From Gordionus sp. m RMFG-2023 (lineage: Eukaryota; Nematomorpha; Gordioida; Chordodea; Parachordodidae), in contig NC_088777.1 of NCBI RefSeq assembly GCF_954871325.1, positions 27,939,366 to 28,003,365 of the forward strand: a stretch of 64,000 bases of DNA, given 5' to 3'. Under the pieces are notes generated by a model, which was not told the origin of the DNA, did no database searches, and saw only the letters and a list, made by a program, of their open reading frames with translations. Numbering within the stretch: position 1 is the first letter of the stretch; every line of letters begins with the position of its first letter. The translations under genes and the position numbers were made by a program. Below, one piece after another: positions 12,341 to 23,475 of the stretch.

Positions 12341-12760
12341 TAAGGGGTAGCTTTCGTGCTACTTTAAAAAAATAAATAGCGGTATCAGTAGCTTGCTACA
12401 AATTTAGAAAGTAGCGAATTTCAATTATATTATAAATACATAAAAAGTGCTAAAAATCAATTTTTTATTTCATTTTGAAATTTATATTTAAAAATCTGCA
12501 TTATAAATCTAGTTTTCAAAATAATTTAAAATGCCGACGTTAGAAATTGATATTGAAGATAATATCGGTAAAGATCATATAAACAAAGTAATTTCCCTGG
12601 AAATGATGATAATATGGAATTTGCTTTTTCTGAATTCGCAAAATATTTTAATCTTGATAAAAATTAACACAGGGTTTAAATTTTATTGTAAGATGTACGG
12701 AAGGTTTTATAATCAAACAAAACGGGGAAACATTTAGAAAGAAAAATACCAATGTGTAGC
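12341..12760 (+). mobile_element. 5' fragment of a hAT (AGTAGCG family)
   Basis: Terminal-type words (GTAGCTTTCGTGCTACTT, AGTAGCTTGCTACAA, AAAGTAGCGAATTT) precede an open stretch at 12531-12737 that starts MPTLEIDIEDNIGKDHIN. The complete relative at 55361-56602 has the same arrangement, with MSSPIIDIQIVESDSDNDIN after its left terminus, and the following nucleotides also match. It is truncated on the right by a LINE fragment. Confidence 0.55.
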
Positions 12761-12839
12761 CCAATCCTTAATCTTTAAAATGAAATTAAAATCAAAGCTT
12801 TATATATAATAGTTTTTGAGCTCGATCAATGTGAAAATT

Positions 12840-13320
12840 GATTTTCTGACCCGTCAACATGTTATGTATCAACGGCCCATAAGCTTACCATCCCTTGTAC
12901 AACATGTTCTCTCATGGACGACAACCGCATCATAAATCTATTAACAACATTATCCTAGCTGCTCTTAAAAAAGTTAATATTCCATCCACCCTCTAACCTG
13001 TGGGCCTCTCAAACGAAACATATCTCCCATTCCCTGAACCAATGCTCTCCCACTCGCTTGGGACTAACCTGTGTCGATTTTGCCGCCAAGTCCAACCACT
13101 CATTTTCTGCCATCGAAAAAGCCGCCTAAAAAACAAATATGCTTGCCTCACCAACACCGTGTTTATTCCAATCGTTACCAATACCCTAATCATGTTCGGA
13201 AGTGATGCTCTTAATTTCATTAAAACTATAGGAAAAAAAGAGGCAGATCTCAGGGGACCCCAATGAAAGATTTTACCTTCGTCAGCAGATTCTCTTCCCT
13301 AGGGTGATTTGTACCCTTTT
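12840..13320 (+). pseudogene. 3' fragment of an RLE-type LINE
   Basis: The piece corresponds to the C-terminal end of the LINE at 15180-17440. HKSINNIILAALKKVNIPST matches the segment before the endonuclease there, and the tail PIVTNTLIMFGSDALNFIK matches its last coding part. The endonuclease core is mostly lost, and the fragment is 5'-truncated as LINEs usually are. Confidence 0.6.
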
Positions 13321-13584
13321 TTAATTTTTTTTTCTCAGTTCTTTTCTATACATATATATTTTTTTAATTCATTTTTAATATATACTTATTTGTTTTGTAA
13401 TATATATTTTAAATTATAATTTGTAAAAGAAAAATTGAATTGATTAGAATATATTATAAATTAAAATAAATAATTAATATTAGCATTACATTTTATCATC
13501 AGACTCATCTATTTAAATGATAATATTTTATAAATTATCCAGATGTTAAACATGATTAAAATTAACAACTCATCTATTTATATA

Positions 13585-15125
13585 CTAGTAGATAGCCCGT
13601 CAAAAATGACGGGTAATGAAAATTTTCTTCTTACTTTTATGCATGTTACCTGTTATTTGAAAATAATATCCAATTTTTATTCTTCTTACCCCCTCATCCC
13701 TTCAGGCAAGGTTTAATCCATTAAAACTAAGTACTATGGGTATGAGTAAAAATAAATTTAAAGCATTTACTTGATAATACCAATATTATTTGTTAAATAT
13801 TACTGATTACTTATACCTAATATTTAATATTAAAAAAAATTCCCAGGCAAAGTTCAAAGCCATATTAATTATGAAAAATTCTTCCAAGCCCAATGAAAGA
13901 TCATAATAATTTTGGTAGTTAAGAACTGAAATAAAATATTTAAATAATCATAATGAATTTAAAAAATACAATCAAAATTCAGATTTTCATGGGCCTTGGT
14001 TTTTTGATCAGGTCAAGCCCAGGCCTGCAAAAAAATTTGTTTTGGGCCAATGTCTGACCTATAATTAATAATAAAAAAATTCTCAAGCGTCCAAGCTCAT
14101 AATAATTTTGAAAAATTTTCCCCAAGCCCAGCCCAATATAATTTATAAAAATATTTTCCAAGCCCAGCCCAACCCATAATAATTTTATAAAAAAAATTTC
14201 TCAAACCTGGCCAACCGATAGTAATTTTCCAAGCCTGGAAATAGGTAAATCTCTAAAAACCATATCTATTTTTCAGTCTATTTTAACCCAGCTCACCCTA
14301 ACCAAGGTCAACCCATTAAGACTAAGAGTGAATACTATTTTTTTGAATAAAAATATATTTAAATTAGATTTTACCTGAGGGCCATTTAAATATTCTGTGT
14401 TAAATATTACACCTATGCCTAATATTAAAAAAATTCCCAAGCCAGGCCCTCGCACTTGGTTTTCTCAAACCCGCAAAAGACCATAATAATTTTGATAATT
14501 GAGGACTGACATAATATATAAAAAGTCACAATGCATTTAAAAATACAATCAGAATATGAAAGTTGCATGGGCCTTGGTTGATCAGGCCTTGCCATGTCTG
14601 CAAAATTTCAGACCAATCTATAACCCATATTTAAAATTCAAAAATCTTAAAGCACCTCTATTTTAAATTTTATCCAATTTGATGTCCATCAGATTTTTAA
14701 ATTTTGATATTTCTAATACATGCTCACAGTATACATTGCAACAATTTTACCTCTTTTATTCTTAAATTTATATATTTATATAAAATTTATTAATAAAGTA
14801 TATTTAATACCATACACACAAACTAAATAATTACCCTTCAACCCATGATTTTTTGATCAGGCCTGGCTATGTCTGCAAAAAAAAATTTCAGACCAATCTA
14901 TAAGCCATATTTAAAATTCAAAAATCTTAAAGCACATCTATTTTAAATTTTATTCAATATAATTTAAATCACATTTTTAAATTTTGATATTTCTAATACA
15001 TGCTCACAGTATACATAACAATTTTACCTTTTTTACTCTTTAATTTTAATATTTATATAAAATTTATTAATAAAGTATATTTAATACCATATACACAAAC
15101 TAAATAATTACCCTTCAACATCTAT
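13585..15125 (-). mobile_element. Non-autonomous Helitron with internal tandem repeats
   Basis: On the minus strand the element ends in a hairpin (CCCGTCA and TGACGGG, 13596-13613), then CTATCTA and the terminal CTAG (13585-13588), followed by T. This is the canonical Helitron 3' end and insertion context. Inside, a unit with AATCCATTAAAACTAAG recurs (about 13700 and 14310), and a unit of about 277 bp is duplicated at 14579 and 14856. A related 3' end is at 28738 on the same strand, and another at 43885 on the plus strand. No coding sequence is seen. The 5' limit is uncertain. Confidence 0.7.
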
Positions 15126-15176
15126 ATAATTAATATTTTAAATTTAATTATGTTCAAATTGGCACCTGCGTGAAAC
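15126..15176 (+). repeat. Left direct repeat flanking LINE copy 2
   Basis: This 51-bp stretch matches 17579-17629 on the other side of the LINE: 21 identical bases at the start, then a mixed match including TTCAA, TTGG and TGCG. The right-hand copy runs directly into a tRNA-like sequence. It is probably a target-site duplication, or part of a repeat into which the LINE inserted. Confidence 0.6.
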
Positions 15177-15362
15177 TTTAATAAAAAAATTGACAATCTT
15201 AACATCAAAGGTGCACTTAGATTGGTTTCTACTCAAGACTCCTTTGCCGAACCTTCAAACGACACATACTTGAAGCTCTGCAAAAAACACCCTTCTACAA
15301 CTATAACCCCTATATCTCTACAGCCTCACTCTACATGCGCATCATAATTTACCACTGATGAA

Positions 15363-16159
15363 GTGAGGAAAGCTATCCTTTCCTTTCATCGAGATTCAGC
15401 ACATGGCCTTGATGGAATCCGTCCTATATTTCTCCAGGACATTACTTCCCCCTCAATATGTTCTCAAACTTCCATTCTTTCCAAAATTACAAACTTTTGC
15501 AACAAAATCTTAAAAGGTGATGTGCCAACCTTTGTTTCCCCTATTCTTTTGGGTGCCAGGCTAATAGCCCTTCAAAAACCCAATAATGATTTAAGACCGA
15601 TTGCAATTGGCTCGACCTTTCGTCGTTTAGTAGCTAAAATGATTTCCTCTCGAATAAAGCATGATGCTTCAAATATACTAAGTCCTTTCCAACTTGGTGT
15701 TGGTATACCTGGCGGCTGTGAAGCTGTTGTTCATCTAACGAGAATACACTTAGAAACCCAGCCAACCAACGAATCTTTAGTCAAAATCGACTTCAACAAT
15801 GCTTATAACACTCTTTCTCGGAATTGAGCTCATCGAGTATTCTCTTTCCTGGTTACACTAAATTCTTTTATTCATGCTATCAACAGCCTTCCACTCTCCA
15901 ATTTGATACCTATAAAATTCCTTCGATTGAGGGCATACAACAGGGAGATTCTCTAGGTTCTTTATTTTTCTGTTTAGGGATCAATGAAATTGTTAAATCT
16001 ATTAACGAGGCATGTTCATTATCATTACATGCATGGTACATCGATGATGGAATCCTTTGTGGTCCAAACGACGAAATCAATAAAGCTGTAATGATAATCA
16101 AGGATGCAGGGCTATCCATTGGTCTATTAATCAACCATGAAAAATCAGAATTCATCTGA
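15363..16159 (+). pseudogene. LINE reverse transcriptase (fingers and palm)
   Basis: Two overlapping frames (15363-15827 and 15824-16159). Motifs in order: SAHGLDGIRP, then GARLIALQKPNNDLRPIAIG, then FRRLVAKM and LGVGIPGGCEAVVHLTR. Catalytic motif A is VKIDFNNAYN, motif B is GIQQGDSLGSLFF, and motif C is AWYIDDGIL. The two catalytic aspartates of YIDD and the motif A aspartate are present. The frame changes near 15825 and again near 16140. Confidence 0.85.
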
Positions 16160-17315
16160 AAACAATTTTCATAATTTCAAACAGATTACTCTGGAGGAAT
16201 TATCTCACTTAGGTGCTCCCGTTGGTGGACATACAGCCATATCATCCTTCCTACTCGAAACCCTTAATGAGTTAGCTGACCTATTTTCCCTTCTCCCCTC
16301 TCATAAAGCCTTTTTTCTCCTGAAAAATTTCTTCAATATCCCAAAAATTCTCTACGCGCTCCGCTCTACCCCTATTTTTAAATTTCCCACTTCCTTAGGC
16401 ATTTATGAAAATGGGATTAAAGTCCTAATTGAAAGTATCCTTAATCTAAAATTCCATGAATTAGCGTGGACACAAGCCATCCTTCCTACCAAGATGGGAG
16501 GACTAGGCATCAGATCACCTTCCGATCTTGCCTTAACTGCCTTTATATCGAGCTGTCTTTTAACCAAAAATTTAGTCAATCCTAATTCCTTAAATTCTGA
16601 CCCTTCCTTTGATAGTGCCATCATTGAATGGAAATCTCGATTTATTGCCGACCACCCAATTCCAGAAACGAACAAGCAGAAGGACTGGGATAAGCCCATT
16701 ATTGCAAGCTGCGTCGAATCTCTCCTTTCCAGTATGCAATCATTGGACCGTCCCTTATTCTCCTCCCTGCTTAATGGTTCTGGACATGAGTTTCTCGAAG
16801 CCATTCCATCCGCGAACTTACAATTACAATTGACCCAAAATGAGCTAACTCATGCTATAGGCATCCGTTTAAATTGCTTAGTAACCCAATCCCACATCTG
16901 TGCCGGCTGCAGTTCTGCTGTTTTGAGTAATGGAAGGCATAGTCTACATTGTCGTTCATGTAAAGGCCGCATTGTTAGACATAACATTTGCAATTCTATA
17001 ATTCTTAGAGCTCTAAGATCCGCTCAAATTCCTTCTATTCTCGAACCCTCTGGTCTTTTCAGATCTGATGGGAAACGCCCTGATGGGATCTCTCAAATTC
17101 CCTGGAAGCGAGGTCAATTCTTGGTCTGGGATTACTCTTGTATTGATCCTTTGGCTCCTTCCAATCAATCCCTTAACATTCTGGAGAACAAGGAGCTTCT
17201 AAAAATTGTAAAATATTCAGAGATATCCCAAGATCACTTATTCATTCCCATCATTTCCACTACCTTGACTACCTTTGGGAATCGTGCTCTTTCTTCAAGG
17301 AACTTGGATCGCTAA
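16137..17315 (+). CDS. LINE thumb, zinc knuckle and restriction-like endonuclease
   Basis: A 392-residue open frame. It starts with motif E of the reverse transcriptase (LSHLGAPVGG) and continues through a helical thumb with ILPTKMGGLGIRSPSDLA. Near residue 250 is a Cys/His knuckle: CAGC, then HSLHC, C and H. The nuclease core of PD-(D/E)XK type reads KRPDG...PWKRGQFLVWDYSCID near residues 312-338, with the Pro-Asp and second Asp intact. In life this enzyme would nick the insertion target. The frame is open but belongs to a broken, 5'-truncated element. Confidence 0.8.
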   Translation: MKNQNSSENNFHNFKQITLEELSHLGAPVGGHTAISSFLLETLNELADLFSLLPSHKAFFLLKNFFNIPKILYALRSTPIFKFPTSLGIYENGIKVLIESILNLKFHELAWTQAILPTKMGGLGIRSPSDLALTAFISSCLLTKNLVNPNSLNSDPSFDSAIIEWKSRFIADHPIPETNKQKDWDKPIIASCVESLLSSMQSLDRPLFSSLLNGSGHEFLEAIPSANLQLQLTQNELTHAIGIRLNCLVTQSHICAGCSSAVLSNGRHSLHCRSCKGRIVRHNICNSIILRALRSAQIPSILEPSGLFRSDGKRPDGISQIPWKRGQFLVWDYSCIDPLAPSNQSLNILENKELLKIVKYSEISQDHLFIPIISTTLTTFGNRALSSRNLDR

Positions 17316-17578
17316 TCCGCAAACTAACAGATGAACCTCGTGAAGGCTTCTTCTTAAGACAAAGACTCGCAATAGCAATTCACAGGGCCAATTACATCAG
17401 CTTCCTTGGCAGCCTCATCTCACATGATGATTAGAATATATTTTATATAATTTCAATCGCGTAATGAATAATTTATTTATATAATAACTTTTCAATGTTC
17501 ATTTTTATATTATTAAACATTAATATAATTTTATTTATGTACATTGTCAAAAAATAAAAAAGTTATATATAAAAAAAA

Positions 17579-17629
17579 ATAATTAATATTTTAAATTTAT
17601 TCATATTCAAGTTGGTGCATGCGGTAAAG
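17579..17629 (+). repeat. Right direct repeat flanking LINE copy 2
   Basis: Counterpart of 15126-15176. The repeat continues without a break into the tRNA-like sequence, so the left copy may hold the start of the same tRNA-like unit (TTGGCACCTGCG against TTGGTGCATGCG). Confidence 0.6.
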
Positions 17630-17781
17630 CATATGCCGTTGAAACGGGAGGCTCTAGTTCGATTCTAGTAGAGAGCAAAAAATTAACATTACACTAAGTT
17701 CGATTCTCGTAGAGAGTAAAAAATTAACATTACACTAAGTTCGATTCTCGTAGAGAGCAAAAAATTAACATTACACTATAT
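17614..17781 (+). repeat. tRNA-like (SINE-type) repeat with triplicated B box
   Basis: GTTGGTGCATGCGGTAAAG resembles the D-arm/A-box part of a tRNA, and GTTCGATTC is a perfect RNA polymerase III B box about 40 bases further on. The segment with the B box (TTCGATTCT, GTAGAGAG, AAATTAACATTACACT) is then repeated three times with a 41-bp period (TTCG at 17658, 17699 and 17740). It does not fold into a full tRNA as far as I can see. A tRNA-derived SINE is the likely identity. Confidence 0.55.
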
Positions 17782-18112
17782 AGTCTCCTTAAATTTAAAA
17801 TATATTAGGGAGATACGAAAACGATCGTCTTATTTGAAAAATTGGTTTAATAGATGGTAGCCTAGCTAGTTGGCAAAAATGACCATCCACTTATCCCCTA
17901 GTTTTTATTCTAACTATTAATATTATAATTTTAAATGACCCTAGCTAGATCAAAAGCGCCATTCTACTATGGATGATTTTTTTGAAATAAATAATATTAA
18001 ATCTAAAAATACTCAAATAAATATTTTTGATGATTTTACTTGTATAAAAAATATGCATATTAAATTTAATACTACATTGCGTGTAGTGTTGAATGATTAT
18101 TTAATCACAGAT
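17782..18112. other. Intronic AT-rich sequence, nothing recognised
   Basis: No reading frame or repeat family is supported here. Confidence 0.4.
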
Positions 18113-18264
18113 AGTGTTGTTAAAATTAGCTCAGTTTGAGCCAATTTTATAAAACAGCCAACTCAATATTTTAGCCATAGCTACTTTTTCTTAAAGTAGC
18201 TCATAGCGCGCTACTGAAAAAGCTAGCGGAAGCGCACTATTTTTAGAAGTAGCCATTAACAACA
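18113..18264. mobile_element. Chimeric hAT MITE
   Basis: The left part (TAGTGTTGTTAAAATTAGCT, then CAACTCAATATTTTAGCC) belongs to the CGGCTC MITE family. The right part (AAGTAGCTCATAGCGCGCTA, then AGTAGCCATTAACAACACT) belongs to the AGTAGCG hAT family. Both families share the outermost TTGTTAA, so one end of each could still serve as a matched pair of termini. Confidence 0.55.
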
Positions 18265-19051
18265 CTGCTCGATGGTTTTAAGATTCAAATCTGAATAAAT
18301 TTCACACCTCTGTTTGATGGGAGTTGATTCTAACTAATTTGAATTTATTCAGAGCACTGCAACGAAAAAAAAGCCTCATAAGGCTTGGAGGTATCTCCAA
18401 GTGTAATTCGACTCTCCAGAAGGAATGGGTTGTCTATTTCCTATTTGTAAGTCCGGACCGTATTTTTAAAATTATGTAATTTTAAATAATTTTAGATGTA
18501 ATTAAATTTTCTATATTGGGTTAGAAGTAAGTTAATAATATTTAAATATATAATTAAAAATAAAATAAATAAATTTTAAAAAAAATGTAAATTGTTTCAA
18601 AAACTTTTTTTAAATAAACAGCATAATGAAATGATCTATTATAATAAATTTTTAAATTTATTTTAAAAAATTCGAAATGGTCAAAATGCTATAAAAATAT
18701 TTTAAAACGGCCCGGGTTGCCAAATGAGTTTCATGATGATACAAAAATAAATTTTATCAGTGGTGTAAACAAACTATGGAAAATATAATTAGGTAAAAAT
18801 TTTATTTTCATAATACTTTATATAGATATCTAGATCAAGATTTGCTATCAGTTCTTTTAAATTGATAACCTCTCCTTTATTTTTTAAATAAGAAATTTAT
18901 TTTATTTAAAAAAGTGGGCGAAAAAATCTTGAAAAAACACTAAAAAATATATTATTTCATAATAAAAAAAAAGAATACTTCCCAGAGAAGTTATAATTTG
19001 TATGAGATATGCGTTTGACCATTTCTATTTTAATGATAAAAGTGCACTTAG
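18265..19051. other. Intronic sequence with traces of GC-rich MITE
   Basis: Mostly AT-rich DNA. Words such as AAGTCCGGACCGTATTTT near 18450 and ACGGCCCGGGTTGCC near 18706 hint at another decayed member of the GGCCCGG MITE family, but I cannot define its ends. Confidence 0.35.
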
Positions 19052-19252
19052 TGCAGGCTGGGCCGTATTTTAATTTTTTTAAATATATCCGAGCCTGGCC
19101 TAATTTTTTTTTTAAAATACCAGGGCCTAGCCAATTATTTTAAAACTGAATATTATAAATCGCCATTATTATCTATAAAAATTAAAAAAAATATAATTTA
19201 TTTTAAAAAAATCTGGGTCGGGCCGTGAAAATGGTACCTTTTCAGGTCTCTG
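19052..19252. mobile_element. GGCCCGG-type MITE
   Basis: Blocks of GGGCCGTATTTTAATTTTTT, CCGAGCCTGGCC and GGGTCGGGCCGTG separated by poly-A/poly-T match the insert at 10549-10967. The right end reads GGTACCTTTTCAGGTCTCTG, so the family terminus read inward is CAGAGACCT. No coding potential. Confidence 0.55.
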
Positions 19253-19565
19253 ATATATATGTAAACCTTATTTACTATAAAAATAAAATATTTCTATATT
19301 TTGCAATTTTATTTATTATATATCCATATCACATCCCAGTTTTACATTATAACTTAATTTAGACAAATCATCTATTATGCGTTTTACTTCATTTATTTAT
19401 ATCTTAAGATAATTCGTAATTTCTTTCACACGGTTTATAATTACAAAGACAGAACTCATCTACAATTCCTGGATTTTTAACATTGTTAATAAAGAAAAAT
19501 CCTTTATATTTTTTTTAAAATTTACAATAATGATTTGTTGTAAAAAATTTCCATATATTTGTAAC
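19253..19565. other. Intronic AT-rich sequence, nothing recognised
   Basis: No repeat or gene signal was found. Confidence 0.4.
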
Positions 19566-20560
19566 CAGGATTGGGCAAGTTACTCTAAAAATGTAACGGT
19601 TATTGTTACCATTACTGAAGGAAAAATATAATGGTTACGATACTCTCGCTACCATAAAAAAGGGTTAAGTCGCCGTTATCCAAAACATGTGACGATTAAA
19701 AAAGCTCTTTGTTACATTAAAAAAAATTTAATCATTCATTTTGCTGCAAGTCTCAAAATAATAAAAGGAAGTATAAACACAAACTAGTTTATTTATATTT
19801 TTTAAACTAAATAAATCACAGATCTGCAGCCCTGGCCCTAAGCCCGGTCCGGATATACGGGGCGTGCCGTATTTTAATTTTTTTTAAATACCCGGGCTTG
19901 TTGGACCTAATATTTTTTTAAAAAATACCCGGGCTAAGCCGAAATTTTATATTTAATAAAAATGCCGGGCTGGGTCGGGCCATGCAAATGGTACCTCTAG
20001 AGGTCTTTGAAATAAATATAATAACAATTAAGTATTATAATTTTAAGTATTTGATAAAAGAACTAATTTTTCAAATAGATCATCATTTAATCTTTTTCTA
20101 TATTGGTCTATTACAAATTTGCAAAGAAATCAGGCCTACTACAGGACAGGAGGATAGTAAATTTGTATTATAACGAATAAAAATTTGATTATCGGATATT
20201 TTTGCAGTAACTTCAAATGATGGATCATGAAGAATTATTTTAATCTCGACCTCATTTGAATTTTTTAGAGCCCAACTCTGTAAGTAAATGCAGAGATGTT
20301 GATATTAAATTCATTCGATTTTAATTTCTTCCTAATCTAATGTCTTCTATAATTTTGCTTTCTAAAAATTATGTCTTTAGTTTTTATCAATTTGGAGTGT
20401 AAATAATGAATGCATGAATTTTAACAGTAACGGAAAACAAACGTTTACACAAAAAATGTAACGATTACAGAACTCGTTTTAGAAGATAAATTAAAGGAGC
20501 GTTATGTAACGTAACGCTACCTATAATGTAATGATATTTATAACTTCGTGCCCAACTCTA
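19566..20560 (-). mobile_element. hAT element (TTGGGCAAGTTAC termini)
   Basis: The left end CAGGATTGGGCAAGTTACTC and the right end, read inward, TAGAGTTGGGCACGAAGTTA are degenerate inverted termini, followed on both sides by repeats rich in GTAACG. On the minus strand near 20100-20270 a dimerisation-like stretch can be read (TNLLSSCPVVGLISLQ, compare hAT LPSSAPVERLFS). A GGCCCGG MITE (19819-20009) is nested inside. The flanking 8-mers match at only 5 of 8 positions, so the insertion is old. Confidence 0.6.
19819..20009. mobile_element. GGCCCGG-type MITE nested in a hAT
   Basis: It begins CAGATCTGCAGCCCTGGCCC and ends GGTACCTCTAGAGGTCTTTG, with GGGCGTGCCGTATTTTAATT and GGGTCGGGCC inside. Same family and orientation as 19052-19252. 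Confidence 0.55.
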
Positions 20561-20794
20561 TTCTTAGCAACTTTCTTATAAAATTATTTAATGTGTTTTT
20601 AATTTTATCTCAATTTTAACGCTTAAGGGAAAAAATCCGCTATTGTAATCGATTTAAATTTCACCATTTAAATTTCACCATAATCAATCCATCTTATTTC
20701 GGTATCACATTTTCCAAAGATGCCATAAATTATTTGACTACTTTTAATGTAACCGCTGCTAAATTATAAGAGTAACAAAGATATAGCCAGAAAT

Positions 20795-21011
20795 TATGTT
20801 GTTAAATAGTTCGAATTCGCCGATTTTAAAACGGCTAAATTGTGATTTTAGCCAAAATATTATTATCTAAGCCTTAAGATTTCGTCAATAGATGTCCAGA
20901 CCTTTCTATCATCTGTGGGAAAAATTTCCAAGCTTGGGTAATTTGCTTTTAGCGAAGATATCGAGTTAACCCTTTTTTAAATCGGCTAAAACTAGCCGTT
21001 TAACAACACTA
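20795..21011. mobile_element. MITE of the CGGCTC family, diverged copy
   Basis: It starts near TATGTTGTTAAA and ends AGCCGTTTAACAACACTA. Internally it keeps AAAACGGCTAAAT, GCCAAAATATTATT and the inverted AAATCGGCTAAAACTAGCCG. Length about 217 bp, like the 223-226-bp intact copies. The target duplication is too eroded to call. Confidence 0.6.
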
Positions 21012-21645
21012 ACCGGAGTTGACGAGTTTTATATTTTGAAATTATGATAAAAAGTTTATTTTAATAATGATGGTAATTTTTTTAGATATTTTGTTTACTT
21101 TATTTTTTTTTATTATGTTGCAAAAAATTTTTAATTTTACTTACAAAACGCAATGAAGATTAAACTAAAATATACATATTGATCTTAGCTTAGTGCTTTC
21201 AAAAGTTTGGCAAACTTCATTCAAGAAAAATATCTAGGTTCAGTTCTCTAAAAGAATATTGCTTTTGAAAAATTAACCTTGGCAATAATTTTTCAATTAT
21301 TAATGTTTTCCTTGACAATAAGCTTAGTGATGGATTAAAAAATGCAATTAAATTTTTAAAAGATTTATCTTCAATTATTGAAAAAGTTAAGTTATTTTTA
21401 ATAAAAAATTCAGGAATTAATAATATTATAACTAAAAAAATTATAGACTGTACATTCCTTAAAAATGTAAAGGATTAATGAACATTTGAATAGTAATAAA
21501 AAAAAATAGAAGCCAATTAACTCACACTCATTGAGATGCAGAATCCATACATCAAATAAAAAATAGCACTATTCGTTATTGATGATTTAGTTTTTAATTT
21601 TGTAATTGAAGAATTACAACCATTTTCAATTATAGAAATCACTGC

Positions 21646-23475
21646 CATTGGCGTACGCAGCGGGCCCCCCCCAAAGCCAAAAAATGCAGATGGCGGATTA
21701 CATTTTTCAAAAATTTTATTGTTAATATTAATTTATATTTGTTAATATTTATTCCTATCTCATATATATATATATTTAATTACATTTATTTATCACATTC
21801 ATCTATTAAGTTATTTTATCAATTAATTTCGATTTCAAGTTTTCCTTGGAGTAATTTACCTTTTATTTTCAAATTTTAGTGGCGTAATATTTATCTAAAT
21901 TTCTAGTCAAATAATAATTATCTCTGAAACTCCTTGTCCAACAGGGAGAAAGAAAGTGCAAGCTTGTCCAACGAGATCGAGTCTCCACCATCAAGCAGTA
22001 ACAGCTATTATGGAGTTAGAAGAGCCGATTATTAATGCTATTACTGAAATATCAGAAAGAAATATTTCCTCAGAAGCAAGAAAATTATTGGATTCAATAC
22101 TTATTCCAAATTTTTTTTCTCATTAGAATGTATTATTTAATTATACAACTATTTTATGTAATACTTTTCAAAAACATAACATTGACTTAATTAAGAAGAT
22201 GAGAATAGCGGAGAGCATTTTATTAGAACTCAAGGAAATTAGAGCTAATGTTGATGAAGAATTTCATATTTTATATGTTATTGTTGAGTCAAAAGCAGAG
22301 CTATACGTGTTTAATATTTGTCCCCCTAGACTTGCAGCAAGCAAGCTCATCGTCAAAACATTAATATAGGATCAGTAGAAGAGTATTATAGAACAAATGT
22401 CCCCTCTCCCAACTTTTTTCATATGGTGATAGAAAAATAATATAAATATTTGTTAGATTTTTATCATGAAGATGTTAAAATATCTTATGATGCCTTATTA
22501 GCTGAATAACTATAATTAAAAGATTAACTATGGTTGATACAGTCCCAAAAAATGCTATGGATGCTTTGCATTATTTCAAACACATTTTAGATTATACTCC
22601 CAATGTATTAAAATGGTTATATATATATTAGCAGCTCTTTAGTAAACTAATGAGAGAACATTCTCTTTTTTAAGAAGAATAACAGAGTCTTGCAGAGGTA
22701 CCATTTGCAGGACACGGCCCAGATTTTTTTTAAAATTTTTTTCCGGCCCGGGTTTTTTTTAAAAAAATTTTCAGGCCCGGCCCTAATTTTTTTAAAATAA
22801 ATTATATTAATTTTGATTTTTATAGCTAATAATGGAGGATTTCAAATATTTGGTTTTAAAATATACAGCTCGGCCCGGATATTTTTTCTAAAAAGATTTT
22901 CAGGCCCAGCCCGGGTGTTTTTTTTTAAAAAATTACGGGCCCGGCCCGGAAATATTTAAATAAATTAAAATACGGTCCGGCTCGGGGGCCGAGCCTGCAA
23001 GTCTGTGAAAAACATACCTATGAAATATAACATCTGAAAGTAGATTGAATGATTTGGATTTTTTGAATATTCAAAGGCATTTAAAGCCAAGCAAGGATAG
23101 ATAATTGAAAAATTAGCTCAAAACATACAAAATACAATTATTCCTAAGAAACTTTTTGTGTATTAATTTATATTTACAACATTAAAATTTTTTATACTTT
23201 ATATATTTTAAAAGCTCAAAAAATTCAAATTTCAATCTTGGGTCATTTAAGTGATTTATATAGTGGGTTATATTCACTTTATATTTTATAATTCACATTT
23301 ATTTTATAGTTTTTCAATGCCGGTTTATATATATAATTTTTTTAATTCACATGTGTATTAGAAAATTTATTAGTCCTAATAAATTTATGTTTAGTATTTT
23401 TAATTAACAATAATATTTCTTAAAAAATTTAATTATCCCCCCTCCCATCATACCAAATTCCTGCGTACGCGCCTG
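21646..23475 (+). mobile_element. hAT element (GGCGTACGCAG termini), copy 2
   Basis: Termini are CATTGGCGTACGCAG and, read inward from the right, CAGGCGCGTACGCAG. A perfect 8-bp target duplication ATCACTGC lies at 21638-21645 and 23476-23483. The body aligns with copy 1 (9458-11353), including the GGCCCGG MITE at the same transposase position (about 22700-23010). It is about 1.83 kb and defective. It landed inside the family C hAT. Confidence 0.88.

Larger units (their letters stand above)
15180..17440 (+). mobile_element. RLE-type LINE, copy 2 (best preserved)
   Basis: A non-LTR retrotransposon copies its RNA into DNA at a nicked target. This copy starts in the linker before the reverse transcriptase (DNLNIKGALRLVSTQDS near 15193) and runs through reverse transcriptase, zinc knuckle and restriction-like endonuclease to a stop at 17315, with an AT-rich tail. 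Three overlapping open frames (15363-15827, 15824-16159, 16137-17315) cover it, so two frameshifts separate otherwise well-kept domains. The N-terminal finger region is missing, meaning 5' truncation. I place it in the R2/R4/NeSL-like group by domain order only. Confidence 0.85.

Noticed and set aside
15910-16804. Minus-strand frames opposite the LINE
   Set aside because: They are antisense shadows of the reverse transcriptase and thumb coding region.
17614-17781. Functional tRNA gene
   Set aside because: The B box is good but I cannot form an acceptor stem or a proper anticodon arm, and the B-box part is triplicated.
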